A stretch of 64,000 nucleotides of DNA from Variovorax sp. (lineage in GTDB: Bacteria; Pseudomonadota; Gammaproteobacteria; Burkholderiales; Burkholderiaceae_C): assembly GCA_017744935.1 (NCBI GenBank), contig JAGIAI010000011.1:29607-93606 (forward strand). The letters are read 5' to 3'. Of the stretch, positions 19,743 through 27,692 are shown one piece after another (the first letter of the stretch is position 1; every line of letters begins with the position of its first letter). The notes under the pieces are model-generated. The model searched no databases, was not told the origin of the DNA, and worked only from the letters and a program-made list of their open reading frames with translations. A program made the translations under genes and the position numbers.

Positions 19743-20995
19743 GCGAGATCATCCCCATCGCAGCCAACGGCGACAGCGCGTCCGAGGGCGCCGCCGGGGC
19801 CAACGATGCGCTGCACCAGATGCGCGCGGGCCCGCTCCAGCTTTCGGCATTGCCACCGCTTTCGCTGTACGTCCATCTTCCGTGGTGTCTTCGCAAATGC
19901 CCGTATTGCGATTTCAATTCCCACGAGTGGCGAAACGACGCCGGCGAGCTGCCGGAACAGTCTTATCTGGATGCGCTGCTGGCCGACCTGGACGCGGCGC
20001 TGCCGCTAGTCTGGGGCCGCACGGTTCACACCATCTTCATTGGCGGTGGCACGCCGAGCCTGTTCTCGCCCGCCGCCATTGATCGGCTGATCGGTGACCT
20101 GCGCGCGCGACTCAAGCTCGCGCCGGATTGCGAGATCACGCTCGAGGCCAACCCGGGCACCTTCGAGCGCAACCGCTTCCGTGCCTACCGTGCCGCGGGT
20201 GTGACCCGGCTGTCGGTGGGGGTGCAGTCCTTCAACGACGGGCACCTGAAGGCCCTAGGGCGGGTACACGATCGCGCTCAGGCCATTGCCGCCGTTGAAG
20301 AGGCTGCGGCCACCTTCGACACCTTCAATCTCGACCTGATGTACGCGCTGCCCGGCCAGACGCTGGAACAGCTCGATGCCGACCTTGCACAGGCGCTCGC
20401 ATTGGCACCGCCGCATCTGTCCGTCTATCACCTGACGATCGAGCCGAACACCTATTTCGCCAAGTACCCGCCGCAGGTCCCCGAAGACGACACCGCCTAC
20501 GCGATGCTCGACCGGATCACCGAGCGCACCTCTGCGGTGGGCCTCGGGCGCTACGAGATTTCCGCCTATGCGCGCAGCGGACACCAGTGCGCGCACAATT
20601 TGAACTATTGGCAGTTCGGTGACTACCTCGGTATCGGCGCCGGTGCGCACAGCAAGCTCAGCTTTGCGCATCGTGTGGTGCGGCAGGTGCGTTTCCGCGA
20701 GCCCCGGCTCTACATGGACAAGGCGCTCGCTGGCCACGCCGTCGCGCAGAGCGAAGATGTCGGCATCGCCGCGTTGCCATTCGAGTTCATGCTCAACGCC
20801 CTGCGCCTCAAGGAAGGGTTTACGCTTGCGCAGTTCGGGGAGCGGACCGGGATGGCGATCACCGCCATCCAGCGCGGCCTGGAGGAGGCCGAGCGGAAAG
20901 GGTTGATCGAGCGCGACCTCGCGCGGGTTTGGCCGACAACGCGCGGATTCGATTTCCTGAGCGACCTTCAGGCGATCTTTCTGCCGGACACATAA
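19739..20995 (+). CDS. hemW: Radical SAM heme chaperone HemW
   Basis: HemW is a radical SAM protein that binds heme and delivers it to apoproteins. It was formerly annotated as oxygen-independent coproporphyrinogen oxidase. The 418-residue protein has the cluster motif C50-x3-C54-x2-C57 (CLRKCPYC) followed by DF, the SAM-binding FIGGGTPS, and HNLNYWQFGDYLGIGAGAHS, where the HNxxYW element is typical of HemW. The first 40 residues form a low-complexity extension before the barrel. The GTG start overlaps rdgB. Confidence 0.93.
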   Translation: MSEIIPIAANGDSASEGAAGANDALHQMRAGPLQLSALPPLSLYVHLPWCLRKCPYCDFNSHEWRNDAGELPEQSYLDALLADLDAALPLVWGRTVHTIFIGGGTPSLFSPAAIDRLIGDLRARLKLAPDCEITLEANPGTFERNRFRAYRAAGVTRLSVGVQSFNDGHLKALGRVHDRAQAIAAVEEAAATFDTFNLDLMYALPGQTLEQLDADLAQALALAPPHLSVYHLTIEPNTYFAKYPPQVPEDDTAYAMLDRITERTSAVGLGRYEISAYARSGHQCAHNLNYWQFGDYLGIGAGAHSKLSFAHRVVRQVRFREPRLYMDKALAGHAVAQSEDVGIAALPFEFMLNALRLKEGFTLAQFGERTGMAITAIQRGLEEAERKGLIERDLARVWPTTRGFDFLSDLQAIFLPDT

Positions 20996-21009
20996 AAAGG
21001 GACACTGCC

Positions 21010-21678
21010 ATGGAAAACAACATCGAATCTCCTGAGATCAAGCGCCGGTCACGCGGAAGACCGAGCCCCGAGCAGGCCGTCGCACTGCGCGAGTCGTTCC
21101 TTGCGGCAGCGCTCGAGTCCTTCCTGGAAAAGGGCTATGCGGCCACCAGCATCGAAGCGATTGCTCGGGAGGCTGGTGTCGCCAAGATCACGATCTACCG
21201 CCAGTTCGACAACAAGGAAGCCCTGTTCCGCGAGGTTGTGCACCGCGCCGTGACGGGCGCCCGCGAAACCATGCAGGCCACGCTGGTGCGACACGACCAG
21301 GACCAGCGGCAGGTGCTGCTGGACCTCATCGAGCGCATGTATCTGAGCGCGACCGAGCCAAAAACTCTGGCGTTGCTGCGGCTTGTGATTGCCGAGGCCG
21401 TGCGCTTTCCTGAACTCGCCAAGTCGCTTTACGCGGAAAACAGCTATGTGCTCGCGCCGGTCGTCGAGTACCTCGCCGAAGCCCATCGCGCGGGAACGCT
21501 GCACGTTCCGCAGCCCGAACTTGCGGCAGTGCAGTTGTCGACGCTCGCCTTCGGCGGCGTGCGGTTCTTTATCTCGAAGCCGTTGGCTGGTCCGGAAGAG
21601 CGCCGGGTGTGGGCCGAGGGCATCGCCGATCTCGTGCTGCATGGCTGGGCGCCGCGAAGCGACCAGCGCAGCGACTAA
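21010..21678 (+). CDS. TetR/AcrR-family transcriptional regulator
   Basis: The 222-residue protein has a basic N-terminal tail (KRRSRGRPSPEQ), then the TetR helix-turn-helix at about residues 25-70 (FLEKGYAATSIEAIAREAGVAKITIYRQFDNKEALF), and a ligand-binding C-terminal domain with a TetR_C-like layout. It starts 15 bases after hemW and may be cotranscribed. Nothing next to it is an obvious efflux target, so the effector and regulon are unknown. The ATG at 21010 lies seven bases after an AAGGG ribosome-binding site. Confidence 0.9.
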   Translation: MENNIESPEIKRRSRGRPSPEQAVALRESFLAAALESFLEKGYAATSIEAIAREAGVAKITIYRQFDNKEALFREVVHRAVTGARETMQATLVRHDQDQRQVLLDLIERMYLSATEPKTLALLRLVIAEAVRFPELAKSLYAENSYVLAPVVEYLAEAHRAGTLHVPQPELAAVQLSTLAFGGVRFFISKPLAGPEERRVWAEGIADLVLHGWAPRSDQRSD

Positions 21679-21688
21679 AATCCCGCTC

Positions 21689-21713
21689 CTGTCCTCGTGC
21701 AACGCGAGGACAG
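21689..21713. other. Strong hairpin between tetR and tRNA-Ser
   Basis: CTGTCCTCG and CGAGGACAG pair perfectly around a seven-base loop, five bases before tRNA-Ser. There is no T-tract, so it is not a standard terminator. It may stabilise the tetR mRNA end or guide tRNA processing. Confidence 0.5.
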
Positions 21714-21717
21714 TCCA

Positions 21718-21805
21718 GGAGAGTTGGGTGAGTGGTTTAAACCAGCAGTCTTGAAAACTGCCGACGAGCAATCGTCCGTGAGTTCGAATCTCACACTCTC
21801 CGCCA
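21718..21805 (+). tRNA. tRNA-Ser (TGA)
   Basis: This 88-base class II tRNA has acceptor stem GGAGAGT/ACTCTCC, anticodon stem GCAGT/ACTGC with loop ctTGAaa, a long variable arm (CGACGAGCAATCGTCC region), T-arm GTGAGTTCGAATCTCAC and encoded GCCA end. It decodes UCA and related serine codons. Confidence 0.97.
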
Positions 21806-21896
21806 GGCGCCCCGCGTCTCGAAATCCAAGACTTCCACTTCGGGTTCTCGCCTACTGACTAGCACCCTTGCAACGCGCCGCGAGCGTGCTTCAAAC

Positions 21897-21928
21897 TGTG
21901 CGCCGCCGTCGTTTCGGGGCGGCGCACA
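21897..21928 (+). promoter_or_regulatory. GC-rich leader hairpin before the PucR-like gene
   Basis: TGTGCGCCGCC and GGCGGCGCACA form a perfect 11-base stem with a ten-base loop, ending 26 bases before the ATG at 21955. No T-tract follows. It could be a factor-binding palindrome or an RNA structure in the leader of the regulator gene. Confidence 0.45.
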
Positions 21929-21954
21929 AGAAGACGGAGTGGAGACAACCCAGC

Positions 21955-23247
21955 ATGGAGACCTCGCGCACGACGCACGAGCGCATGAGCCTGCCCGCCA
22001 CCGACCCGCTGTCGCCGCGCTTGCGCGGACTGGTGCAGGAACTGCGGCTCGACAGCCCGAATCTTTCGACGCGCATGCTCGACACCCTGCGCAGCACCAT
22101 CCCCGAGTACGGCGCACTCGGCGGCGCCCTCGCGCATGACGTCTATCGCGTCGGCATACGCAATGCCGAACTCTGGTACGACGCGCTTCTCATCAACGGC
22201 AAGCCGCACGACGACGACCTGCGCTGGATTGGCCGCTTCAGCCAGCGCCGACATTCGCAAGCGCTTTCGCTGGCCGCGCTGCTGCAGGCCTATCGCACCG
22301 GTACACGGGTGTACATGGATGCGCTGCTATCGCGGGTGCGCCAGCAACCAGGCTTGTTCGACGAAGTGCTGTTCCGGGTTTCACCCTTCCTCCTCTACTA
22401 CAGCGACCTCCTGAGCCGAACCGTGAGCGATGCCTATCTGGCGGAGCACACACGCGAGATGAGGTGGAAGGAACAGATGCAGGCGCGCCTCGCAGCCGCG
22501 GTGTTCGATCCGACCTGGGCGGGCGCGTTCGAGGATGCGGCCTTCGCGCTCGGTATCCCGGCCGACCGGCCGCACGTGGCGCTGGCCTTGCGGCTCGGAC
22601 CGCACGAGCCAGCGACAGCAGACGCAGGCGCTGCCGGACGCGTGCTCGATGCGATCGCTGCCGCGGCGCCCGACGACACGCCGCCGGCTGCGCTGACCTT
22701 GCACCGCGGGCATTGGGTGGCGTGGCTGCATTCGCCCGCCGACGAATCGGCGGAGGCACGCGAGAGCCGGCTCATTGACGGTGCTCGCCAGGCAATGCGG
22801 CTGTGTCCGGCAGTCGAGGCCGCAGGCCTCGGTCTTCCGGCCGTCGGGGCGGCCGGATGGCGAGGCAGCGCCGAGCAGGCCTTGGCTGCAATGGATCTGG
22901 GCCAGCGTCTGCGCCGTGGCGACGCGTGCTTCCGCTACTCGGAATTCGCGCTCGATACGTTGATGCGCCAGTCCACGGAGATGTCCGCGCTGTGCGGCGA
23001 AATGATCGCCGTGATCGCGGCGGAACCCCCGCTGCTCGAAACGTTGGAAGCCTATTTCGAGCACCGGCAGAACCACAAGGCGACCGCCGCCGCGCTGGGC
23101 ATCCATCGCAACACGCTGCTGCATCGACTTGCGCATATCGAGTCGCTGCTCGGCGCGCGCTTCGACGACATGGCGTGGCTGTCTCGCATGTACCTTGCAT
23201 TGCGTCAGCGGCGACTGGGGCGCGGCATTTCGGCGTCGCTGCACTGA
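21955..23247 (+). CDS. PucR-like transcriptional regulator
   Basis: The 430-residue protein ends with a PucR-type helix-turn-helix (about residues 370-412, LLETLEAYFEHRQNHKATAA followed by LGIHRNTLLHRL), which is the best-supported part. The N-terminal 180 residues resemble the RsbRD-like helical sensor region found with this HTH, and the middle resembles a GGDEF-like fold without catalytic motifs. It probably senses a small molecule and activates a nearby gene; the large lipoprotein gene 177 bases downstream on the same strand is the obvious candidate. The ATG at 21955 has a GGAG ribosome-binding site 14 bases upstream. Confidence 0.8.
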   Translation: METSRTTHERMSLPATDPLSPRLRGLVQELRLDSPNLSTRMLDTLRSTIPEYGALGGALAHDVYRVGIRNAELWYDALLINGKPHDDDLRWIGRFSQRRHSQALSLAALLQAYRTGTRVYMDALLSRVRQQPGLFDEVLFRVSPFLLYYSDLLSRTVSDAYLAEHTREMRWKEQMQARLAAAVFDPTWAGAFEDAAFALGIPADRPHVALALRLGPHEPATADAGAAGRVLDAIAAAAPDDTPPAALTLHRGHWVAWLHSPADESAEARESRLIDGARQAMRLCPAVEAAGLGLPAVGAAGWRGSAEQALAAMDLGQRLRRGDACFRYSEFALDTLMRQSTEMSALCGEMIAVIAAEPPLLETLEAYFEHRQNHKATAAALGIHRNTLLHRLAHIESLLGARFDDMAWLSRMYLALRQRRLGRGISASLH

Positions 23248-23277
23248 GTGCGCGTGGCCGCCTGGGGTCCGGTCCCT

Positions 23278-23291
23278 TGTGCATGTGCACA
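23278..23291. promoter_or_regulatory. Palindrome upstream of the lipoprotein gene
   Basis: TGTGCA and TGCACA form a perfect inverted repeat with a two-base spacer in the 177-base gap before the lipoprotein gene. The position fits an operator for the PucR-like regulator encoded just upstream, but no binding consensus is known to me for this subfamily. Confidence 0.35.
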
Positions 23292-23424
23292 GCGGGGCAG
23301 GGCACCTTGCCAATGGCGCGCGGCGCATCGTCTCCGTAGAGTGAGGGAGCCTTGGCGCGTCCGCGTTCTGTGTTGGCGGCCGGGGCGTTGATGCCCAAGA
23401 AGACCTACGAGGAGACAACACTTC

Positions 23425-25776
23425 ATGTCAATGTTCGATCGAGAACAGGCCCCGGCTCGTCCTTTTCCTTTTCGTATCCCTGAGCGCACGCCACGTTGGG
23501 GCACATTGGCCGGCATGGCGCTGCTGGCCGGCGCGGCCGTGCTGGCCGGTTGCGGCGGAGGCAGCGGCAATTCCGGCTTTGCGGGACTGCCGCCGACCAG
23601 CAGCACCACGGCAACCCCCACCCAGCCTTCGGGCGGCGGCGTTCCGCCAACCGAGACGCCGATGCTTGCGAGCATCGACAGCGAGTTGCCCGTCGACACG
23701 GCCAGCACCGCCAGCCGTTGCGATTTCCTCGATCCTGCGCACTGCATGTTGCCGTTCCCGAACGACTACTACACGGTTGCCGACAAGAGCACTGACACCG
23801 GTCGCCGCCTGAATCTGCAGACGGCATCGATGCCGCTCAGCACGGTCGCGAACAAGCGCATCGACACCACCGAATGGAACCGCAACGATGGCTTCTCGCC
23901 CGGCGCGATGATCGTCACGCGCGTGCCGGGCGTGGACCTCGCGCGCACCGGCGCGCCGCTGATCGGCGATCTCTCCGCCTCGCTCAAGGCGGATGCGCCA
24001 GTGGTGCTGATCGACGCCGACACGCTCGAACAGAAGCTGATCTGGGTCGAGCTCGACAAGAACACCGTCAGCTCGCCCGACAAACAGACGCTGAATGTCC
24101 GCGTCGCAAAGAGCCTCGAGTGGGGCCATCGCTACATCATCGCGATGCGCAACATGAAGAACGCGCAGGGCGACACCATCGAGGCAGGCCCGGCGTTCCG
24201 CATCTACCGCGATCGCCATCAAAGCGGATTGGATTTCGTGAACGACCGGCGCGATCACATGGAATCAATCTTCACGACGCTCAAGAAAGCGGGTGTGTCG
24301 CGCGATTCGCTCTACCTCGCCTGGGACTTCACGGTCGCGTCGCAGCGCAACCTCACCGGCCGCATGCTCGCGATCCGCGATGCGGGCTTTGGTGCGTTGT
24401 CGAATGGCGTGCCCGCCTTCAACGTGACGCTTTCGCAGGACTACACGCCCACCCAGGACGCGCGCATCGCTCGCCACATCGAAGGCACGCTCACCGTGCC
24501 GAAGTTCGTCGCGGCACCCACGACGGGCGTGGCCGACATCTCGCCGGTGGTGGCCGCGGTCGCGCCGTACCTCACCAGTGGTTCGTTGTCGATCCCGAAC
24601 ATCACCGCGGCCTGGGCCACCCTCGGCGACAAGCCCTTGCCGCTGGAGTCCTTCCGCTACGCATCGGCTACGCCGGGCCCGAATGATGTTCCGGTGTGGG
24701 ACGGCAGTTCGACACTGACCGTGCCGTTCATCTGCAACATCCCGCGCGCGGCGATCAACGGTGACGGAAGCGTCAACCCGGCGCGCATCTCGCTGTACGG
24801 CCACGGCCTGTTCGGCAAGCCGACCGAGGTCAATGCGAGCAACGTGAAGGACATGAGCAACGAGCACAACTTCGTGTTCTGCGCGACCAACTGGTATGGC
24901 TTCTCCCAGACCGAGCTCATCCCTTCGGTGTTCGCGTTCTTCGATCTGTCGAACGCTCGCGTGCCCTTCGACACCACTCAGCAGGGCGTGCTCAACATGC
25001 TGATGCTGGGTCGCCTGATGCAGAACGCAAACGGCTTCGCAAGCAATGCTGCCTTCCAGATGGGCACCGTGCCGCAGAGTGTGCTCGATACCACTGAGCT
25101 TTTCTACGACGGCAACAGCCAGGGCGGCATCCTCGGCGGCATGCTTATGAGCGTGGCGAAGGACATCCATCGCGGGGTCCTTGGCGTGCCAGGCATGAAC
25201 TACTCGCTGCTGCTCGAACGCAGCGCGGACTTCCCGCAGTTCGCGGCGATGGTCTACGCGTCCTATCCGGACAGCATGGACCAGCAGTTCATCTTCTCGT
25301 TGTGGCAGACCCTGTGGGATCGTGCCGAGGCCAATGGCTACGCGCAGGCGATGACCGACAAGCCACTGCCCAACACGCCGCCGCACAAGGTGCTGATGCA
25401 CGTGGCCTTCGGCGACCATCAGGTCTCGATGTGGTCGGCCGAAGTCGAGGCGCGCACCATCGGCGCCAAGCTCTTCTGCCCTGCAACAGCGCCTGGCCGG
25501 CATCCGGATGCGGTGCCGTACTTCCGGCTGTCGTGCATGGACATGAGCAGCGGCGGCTATGACGGATCAGGGATCGTGGTGTGGGACAGCGGCCCGGGCC
25601 GACTTGCCCCGCCGCCGCAGGACAACCTCGCACCGACTGCCGGAACCGATCCGCATGAGGATCCGCGCGCAACGTTTGCCGCGCGCACACAGAAGTCCGA
25701 GTTCCTCAAGAGCGCCGGCAAGGTGGTGGATGTGTGCGGCGGCGCGCCGTGCAAGACGGATGTCTATACGCCTTGA
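23425..25776 (+). CDS. Large lipoprotein with alpha/beta-hydrolase-like motif
   Basis: The 783-residue product has a long signal sequence with lipobox LAGC (Cys43) followed by a Gly/Ser-rich tether and a Thr/Pro-rich linker. It is therefore lipid-anchored on the outside of the inner membrane or in the outer membrane. Around residue 565 the segment YDGNSQGGILGG resembles a nucleophile elbow (G-x-S-x-G), and LYGHGLFGKP could be the oxyanion region, suggesting a secreted esterase or lipase of alpha/beta-hydrolase type. Several cysteines near the C-terminus may form disulfides. The substrate is unknown. A GGAG ribosome-binding site lies 10 bases before the ATG. The PucR-like regulator upstream probably controls it. 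Confidence 0.75.
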   Translation: MSMFDREQAPARPFPFRIPERTPRWGTLAGMALLAGAAVLAGCGGGSGNSGFAGLPPTSSTTATPTQPSGGGVPPTETPMLASIDSELPVDTASTASRCDFLDPAHCMLPFPNDYYTVADKSTDTGRRLNLQTASMPLSTVANKRIDTTEWNRNDGFSPGAMIVTRVPGVDLARTGAPLIGDLSASLKADAPVVLIDADTLEQKLIWVELDKNTVSSPDKQTLNVRVAKSLEWGHRYIIAMRNMKNAQGDTIEAGPAFRIYRDRHQSGLDFVNDRRDHMESIFTTLKKAGVSRDSLYLAWDFTVASQRNLTGRMLAIRDAGFGALSNGVPAFNVTLSQDYTPTQDARIARHIEGTLTVPKFVAAPTTGVADISPVVAAVAPYLTSGSLSIPNITAAWATLGDKPLPLESFRYASATPGPNDVPVWDGSSTLTVPFICNIPRAAINGDGSVNPARISLYGHGLFGKPTEVNASNVKDMSNEHNFVFCATNWYGFSQTELIPSVFAFFDLSNARVPFDTTQQGVLNMLMLGRLMQNANGFASNAAFQMGTVPQSVLDTTELFYDGNSQGGILGGMLMSVAKDIHRGVLGVPGMNYSLLLERSADFPQFAAMVYASYPDSMDQQFIFSLWQTLWDRAEANGYAQAMTDKPLPNTPPHKVLMHVAFGDHQVSMWSAEVEARTIGAKLFCPATAPGRHPDAVPYFRLSCMDMSSGGYDGSGIVVWDSGPGRLAPPPQDNLAPTAGTDPHEDPRATFAARTQKSEFLKSAGKVVDVCGGAPCKTDVYTP

Positions 25777-25945
25777 AAACGAAAGTTCAATGAGACAAAC
25801 GGAAGGCGAGGCGCGCCTTCCGTTTGGGTAAGAGCCCGCGAGCATGCCGCCCGGAGCGCTTCCGCGACTCCTCCAAACGAAAGACTTGGCAAACCTCCTC
25901 GACGGAGCCAAACTCCGCGCCGTCTCAACTCGCAAGGAGAAGCCA

Positions 25946-26299
25946 GTGAAGTCCATCTATCACATTGCGTCAAAGGCTTTGATCGCGGGAGGTGTGGTGA
26001 TGGTGACGGCAAGTGCCTTTGCTCAGGCCACCGTCACTTGCGAAGATCCGCGTGTCGACCGGACGGCTTGCTACCGCGAGGCAGCGGCTGCGCAAGAGGC
26101 CAAGAGGCAGGGTCGTCTCAACAGCCCCGGCGGCTACGATGAAAACGCGTTGAAGCGTTGCCAGCGCCAGCCTGCAGGCAACGCTCGCACCGCCTGCGAG
26201 AAGCGCGTGACGGGTGCCGGCAACACGACGGTCCGCGGCAGCGTGCAGGGCGGAGGCAAGATCCGTCGCAACGAAATGCCGGTCGAGCCGAAGAACTGA
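25946..26299 (+). CDS. Small exported cysteine-containing protein
   Basis: From the GTG at 25946, preceded by AAGGAGA, the product is 117 residues long. It has a signal peptide (about residues 1-26, ending ASAFA) and a mature part with four cysteines (TCEDP, ACYRE, RCQRQ, ACEKR) that could form two disulfides. The mature part is rich in Arg, Ala and Gln and has no known domain that I recognise. It is the first of three consecutive small exported proteins. Confidence 0.7.
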   Translation: MKSIYHIASKALIAGGVVMVTASAFAQATVTCEDPRVDRTACYREAAAAQEAKRQGRLNSPGGYDENALKRCQRQPAGNARTACEKRVTGAGNTTVRGSVQGGGKIRRNEMPVEPKN

Positions 26300-26321
26300 A
26301 GTATTCGTGGCAAGGGTGACG

Positions 26322-26675
26322 ATGCTGCGAGCATTCATCCAGGCGGTCGTTGTCTTCGCATCGCTGCTGTTGCCGCTGTCGTCGATGGCGTTCACCACGG
26401 CGACCACGCGGGCGCTCAACGTACGCGCCGGGCCCGGGACCTCGTTCCGGGTTGTGACGGTGCTTCCGGCGCGCGCGCAGGTCCGCGTGAACAGTTGCAT
26501 GCGCGGCTGGCGCTGGTGCGACATCACGGCGCGGCGCAATCGAGGCTGGGTGGACTCCCGTTACCTTCAGCATTCGGTGCGCGGCCGGGTTCCGATCGTG
26601 AATGACCGGGGGCGACCACCGGGGCCTTCGCAGCCCACGCCCTGGCCACAGCGGCCGGCCGGTCAGGTGCGATAG
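26322..26675 (+). CDS. Exported SH3-like domain protein
   Basis: The 117-residue product has a signal peptide (residues 1-23, LLLPLSSMAF) and then a bacterial SH3 domain (about residues 25-85; TRALNVRAGPGTSFRVV and GWVDSRYLQ are its hallmark ends). It finishes with a Pro-rich tail. Bacterial SH3 domains often bind cell-wall peptides. The ATG at 26322 is preceded by AAGGGTG; an in-frame GTG at 26307 is a weaker alternative. The gene follows the preceding small exported protein by 22 bases and may share its transcript. Confidence 0.8.
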   Translation: MLRAFIQAVVVFASLLLPLSSMAFTTATTRALNVRAGPGTSFRVVTVLPARAQVRVNSCMRGWRWCDITARRNRGWVDSRYLQHSVRGRVPIVNDRGRPPGPSQPTPWPQRPAGQVR

Positions 26676-26844
26676 CAACCTCCCCTTGGGCCCGCCGGTT
26701 GGCTGGGCGGGTCGGGCGCGCGTGCTACCGGCAGCAGCGGTCGAGTGCGGCCTTTTTTCACGAAGGGCGTGACGATCGCGAAAAACGCGCAGAAGAGTTG
26801 GACGATCTCGTTAACATGTCGTAACAACTCTGAAGGCGCTACTA

Positions 26845-27147
26845 ATGCCATCCAAGGTTCTGCACGTTTTCCAGGCCAGCCTCGTCATTGCGTTGGGCAT
26901 CACGAGTGTTTCGGCCTTTGCCGAGATCCACCGCTGCAAGGATGACAAGGGACAAACGATCCTGTCCGACCGGCCTTGCGGTGCGGCGTTCACCGGCGAC
27001 ACCCTGCGCTCTTCCACACTCGGAACCGGTGCCGATCGCGTGACCGCCGCCGAGATGCGTACCGGCCGCTCGGGCGATGCGGCCGCACAGTATTCCTTCA
27101 TGGCCGACCACTCTTCGAGGTCCTCCAGGAAGGCCTCGGACAGGTAA
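26845..27147 (+). CDS. Exported DUF4124-like protein
   Basis: The 100-residue product has a signal peptide (residues 1-26, ending VSAFA) followed by EIHRCKDDKGQTILSDRPC, which matches the short DUF4124 pattern (aromatic/His-R/K-C-x-D-x2-G-x4-SD-x-PC) found in many periplasmic proteins of betaproteobacteria. The two cysteines probably pair. The C-terminal 50 residues are Ser/Arg/Ala-rich and low in structure. The function of DUF4124 is unknown. Confidence 0.75.
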   Translation: MPSKVLHVFQASLVIALGITSVSAFAEIHRCKDDKGQTILSDRPCGAAFTGDTLRSSTLGTGADRVTAAEMRTGRSGDAAAQYSFMADHSSRSSRKASDR

Positions 27148-27174
27148 TCCGGCAGGGTCGTTTCCGCGCTGCCC

Positions 27175-27180
27175 TATACT
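27175..27180 (+). promoter_or_regulatory. Candidate -10 box for the HU gene
   Basis: TATACT in the context CCCTATACTCC lies 76 bases before the HU start and is the best sigma-70-like -10 in the gap. No good -35 is evident at 16-18 bases upstream. Confidence 0.3.
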
Positions 27181-27255
27181 CCGCGCCGCTTGCAGCTTGT
27201 CTCGAATGCTGCGCCGCCATTGGCAACATGGCGTTATTCAATCAAAGGAAACTCA

Positions 27256-27633
27256 GTGAACCGTATCGAACTGGTCGAAAAGATCGCAACCGCCCACAAC
27301 GTCAGCAAGGCAGAAGCCGCCCGCATCCTGGAAACGGTGACGGGTTCCATCATTGCCGCAGTGAAGAAGGGCGACCCGGTTCAGCTCATCGGCTTCGGCA
27401 CTTTCAAGCAAGTGGCCCGCGCCGCTCGCACCGGCTTCAACCCGCAAGCCGGCGCCAAGATCAAGATCGCTGCACAGAAGGTGCCGAAGTTCGTGCCGGG
27501 CGCAGCATTCAAGGCCGCGATCGACCCGAAGGCCGCCAAGCGCAAGGCCGACAAGGCTGCGGCCAAGCCCGCTCCCAAGAAGGCTGCACCCGCCAAGAAG
27601 GCGGCTGCTCCGGCCAAGAAGGCGAAGAAGTAA
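27256..27633 (+). CDS. HU-family DNA-binding protein with lysine-rich tail
   Basis: The 125-residue protein has a full HU body at residues 1-90 (MNRIELVEKIATAHNVSKAE, GFGTFKQVARAARTGFNPQAGAKIKI). A 35-residue tail of Lys, Ala and Pro follows (PKKAAPAKKAAAPAKKAKK), resembling histone H1 C-termini. HU compacts and bends DNA non-specifically, and the tail should add charge-neutralising DNA binding. Ordinary HU is about 90 residues, so the tail is the notable addition; such versions are known in Burkholderiales. The GTG start at 27256 has AAAGGAA upstream. A strong terminator follows. Confidence 0.9.
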   Translation: MNRIELVEKIATAHNVSKAEAARILETVTGSIIAAVKKGDPVQLIGFGTFKQVARAARTGFNPQAGAKIKIAAQKVPKFVPGAAFKAAIDPKAAKRKADKAAAKPAPKKAAPAKKAAAPAKKAKK

Positions 27634-27666
27634 TTCGCCGCAGCTTGCGGGCTGCATCCAATGAAC

Positions 27667-27692
27667 AACGGCCCTTCGGGCCGTTTTCTTTT
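27667..27692 (+). terminator. Rho-independent terminator after the HU gene
   Basis: AACGGCCC and GGGCCGTT pair around TTC (or a stable UUCG tetraloop) and are followed by TTCTTTTT. It separates the HU gene from the convergent P-type ATPase gene, whose stop codon adjoins the T-tract. Confidence 0.9.
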
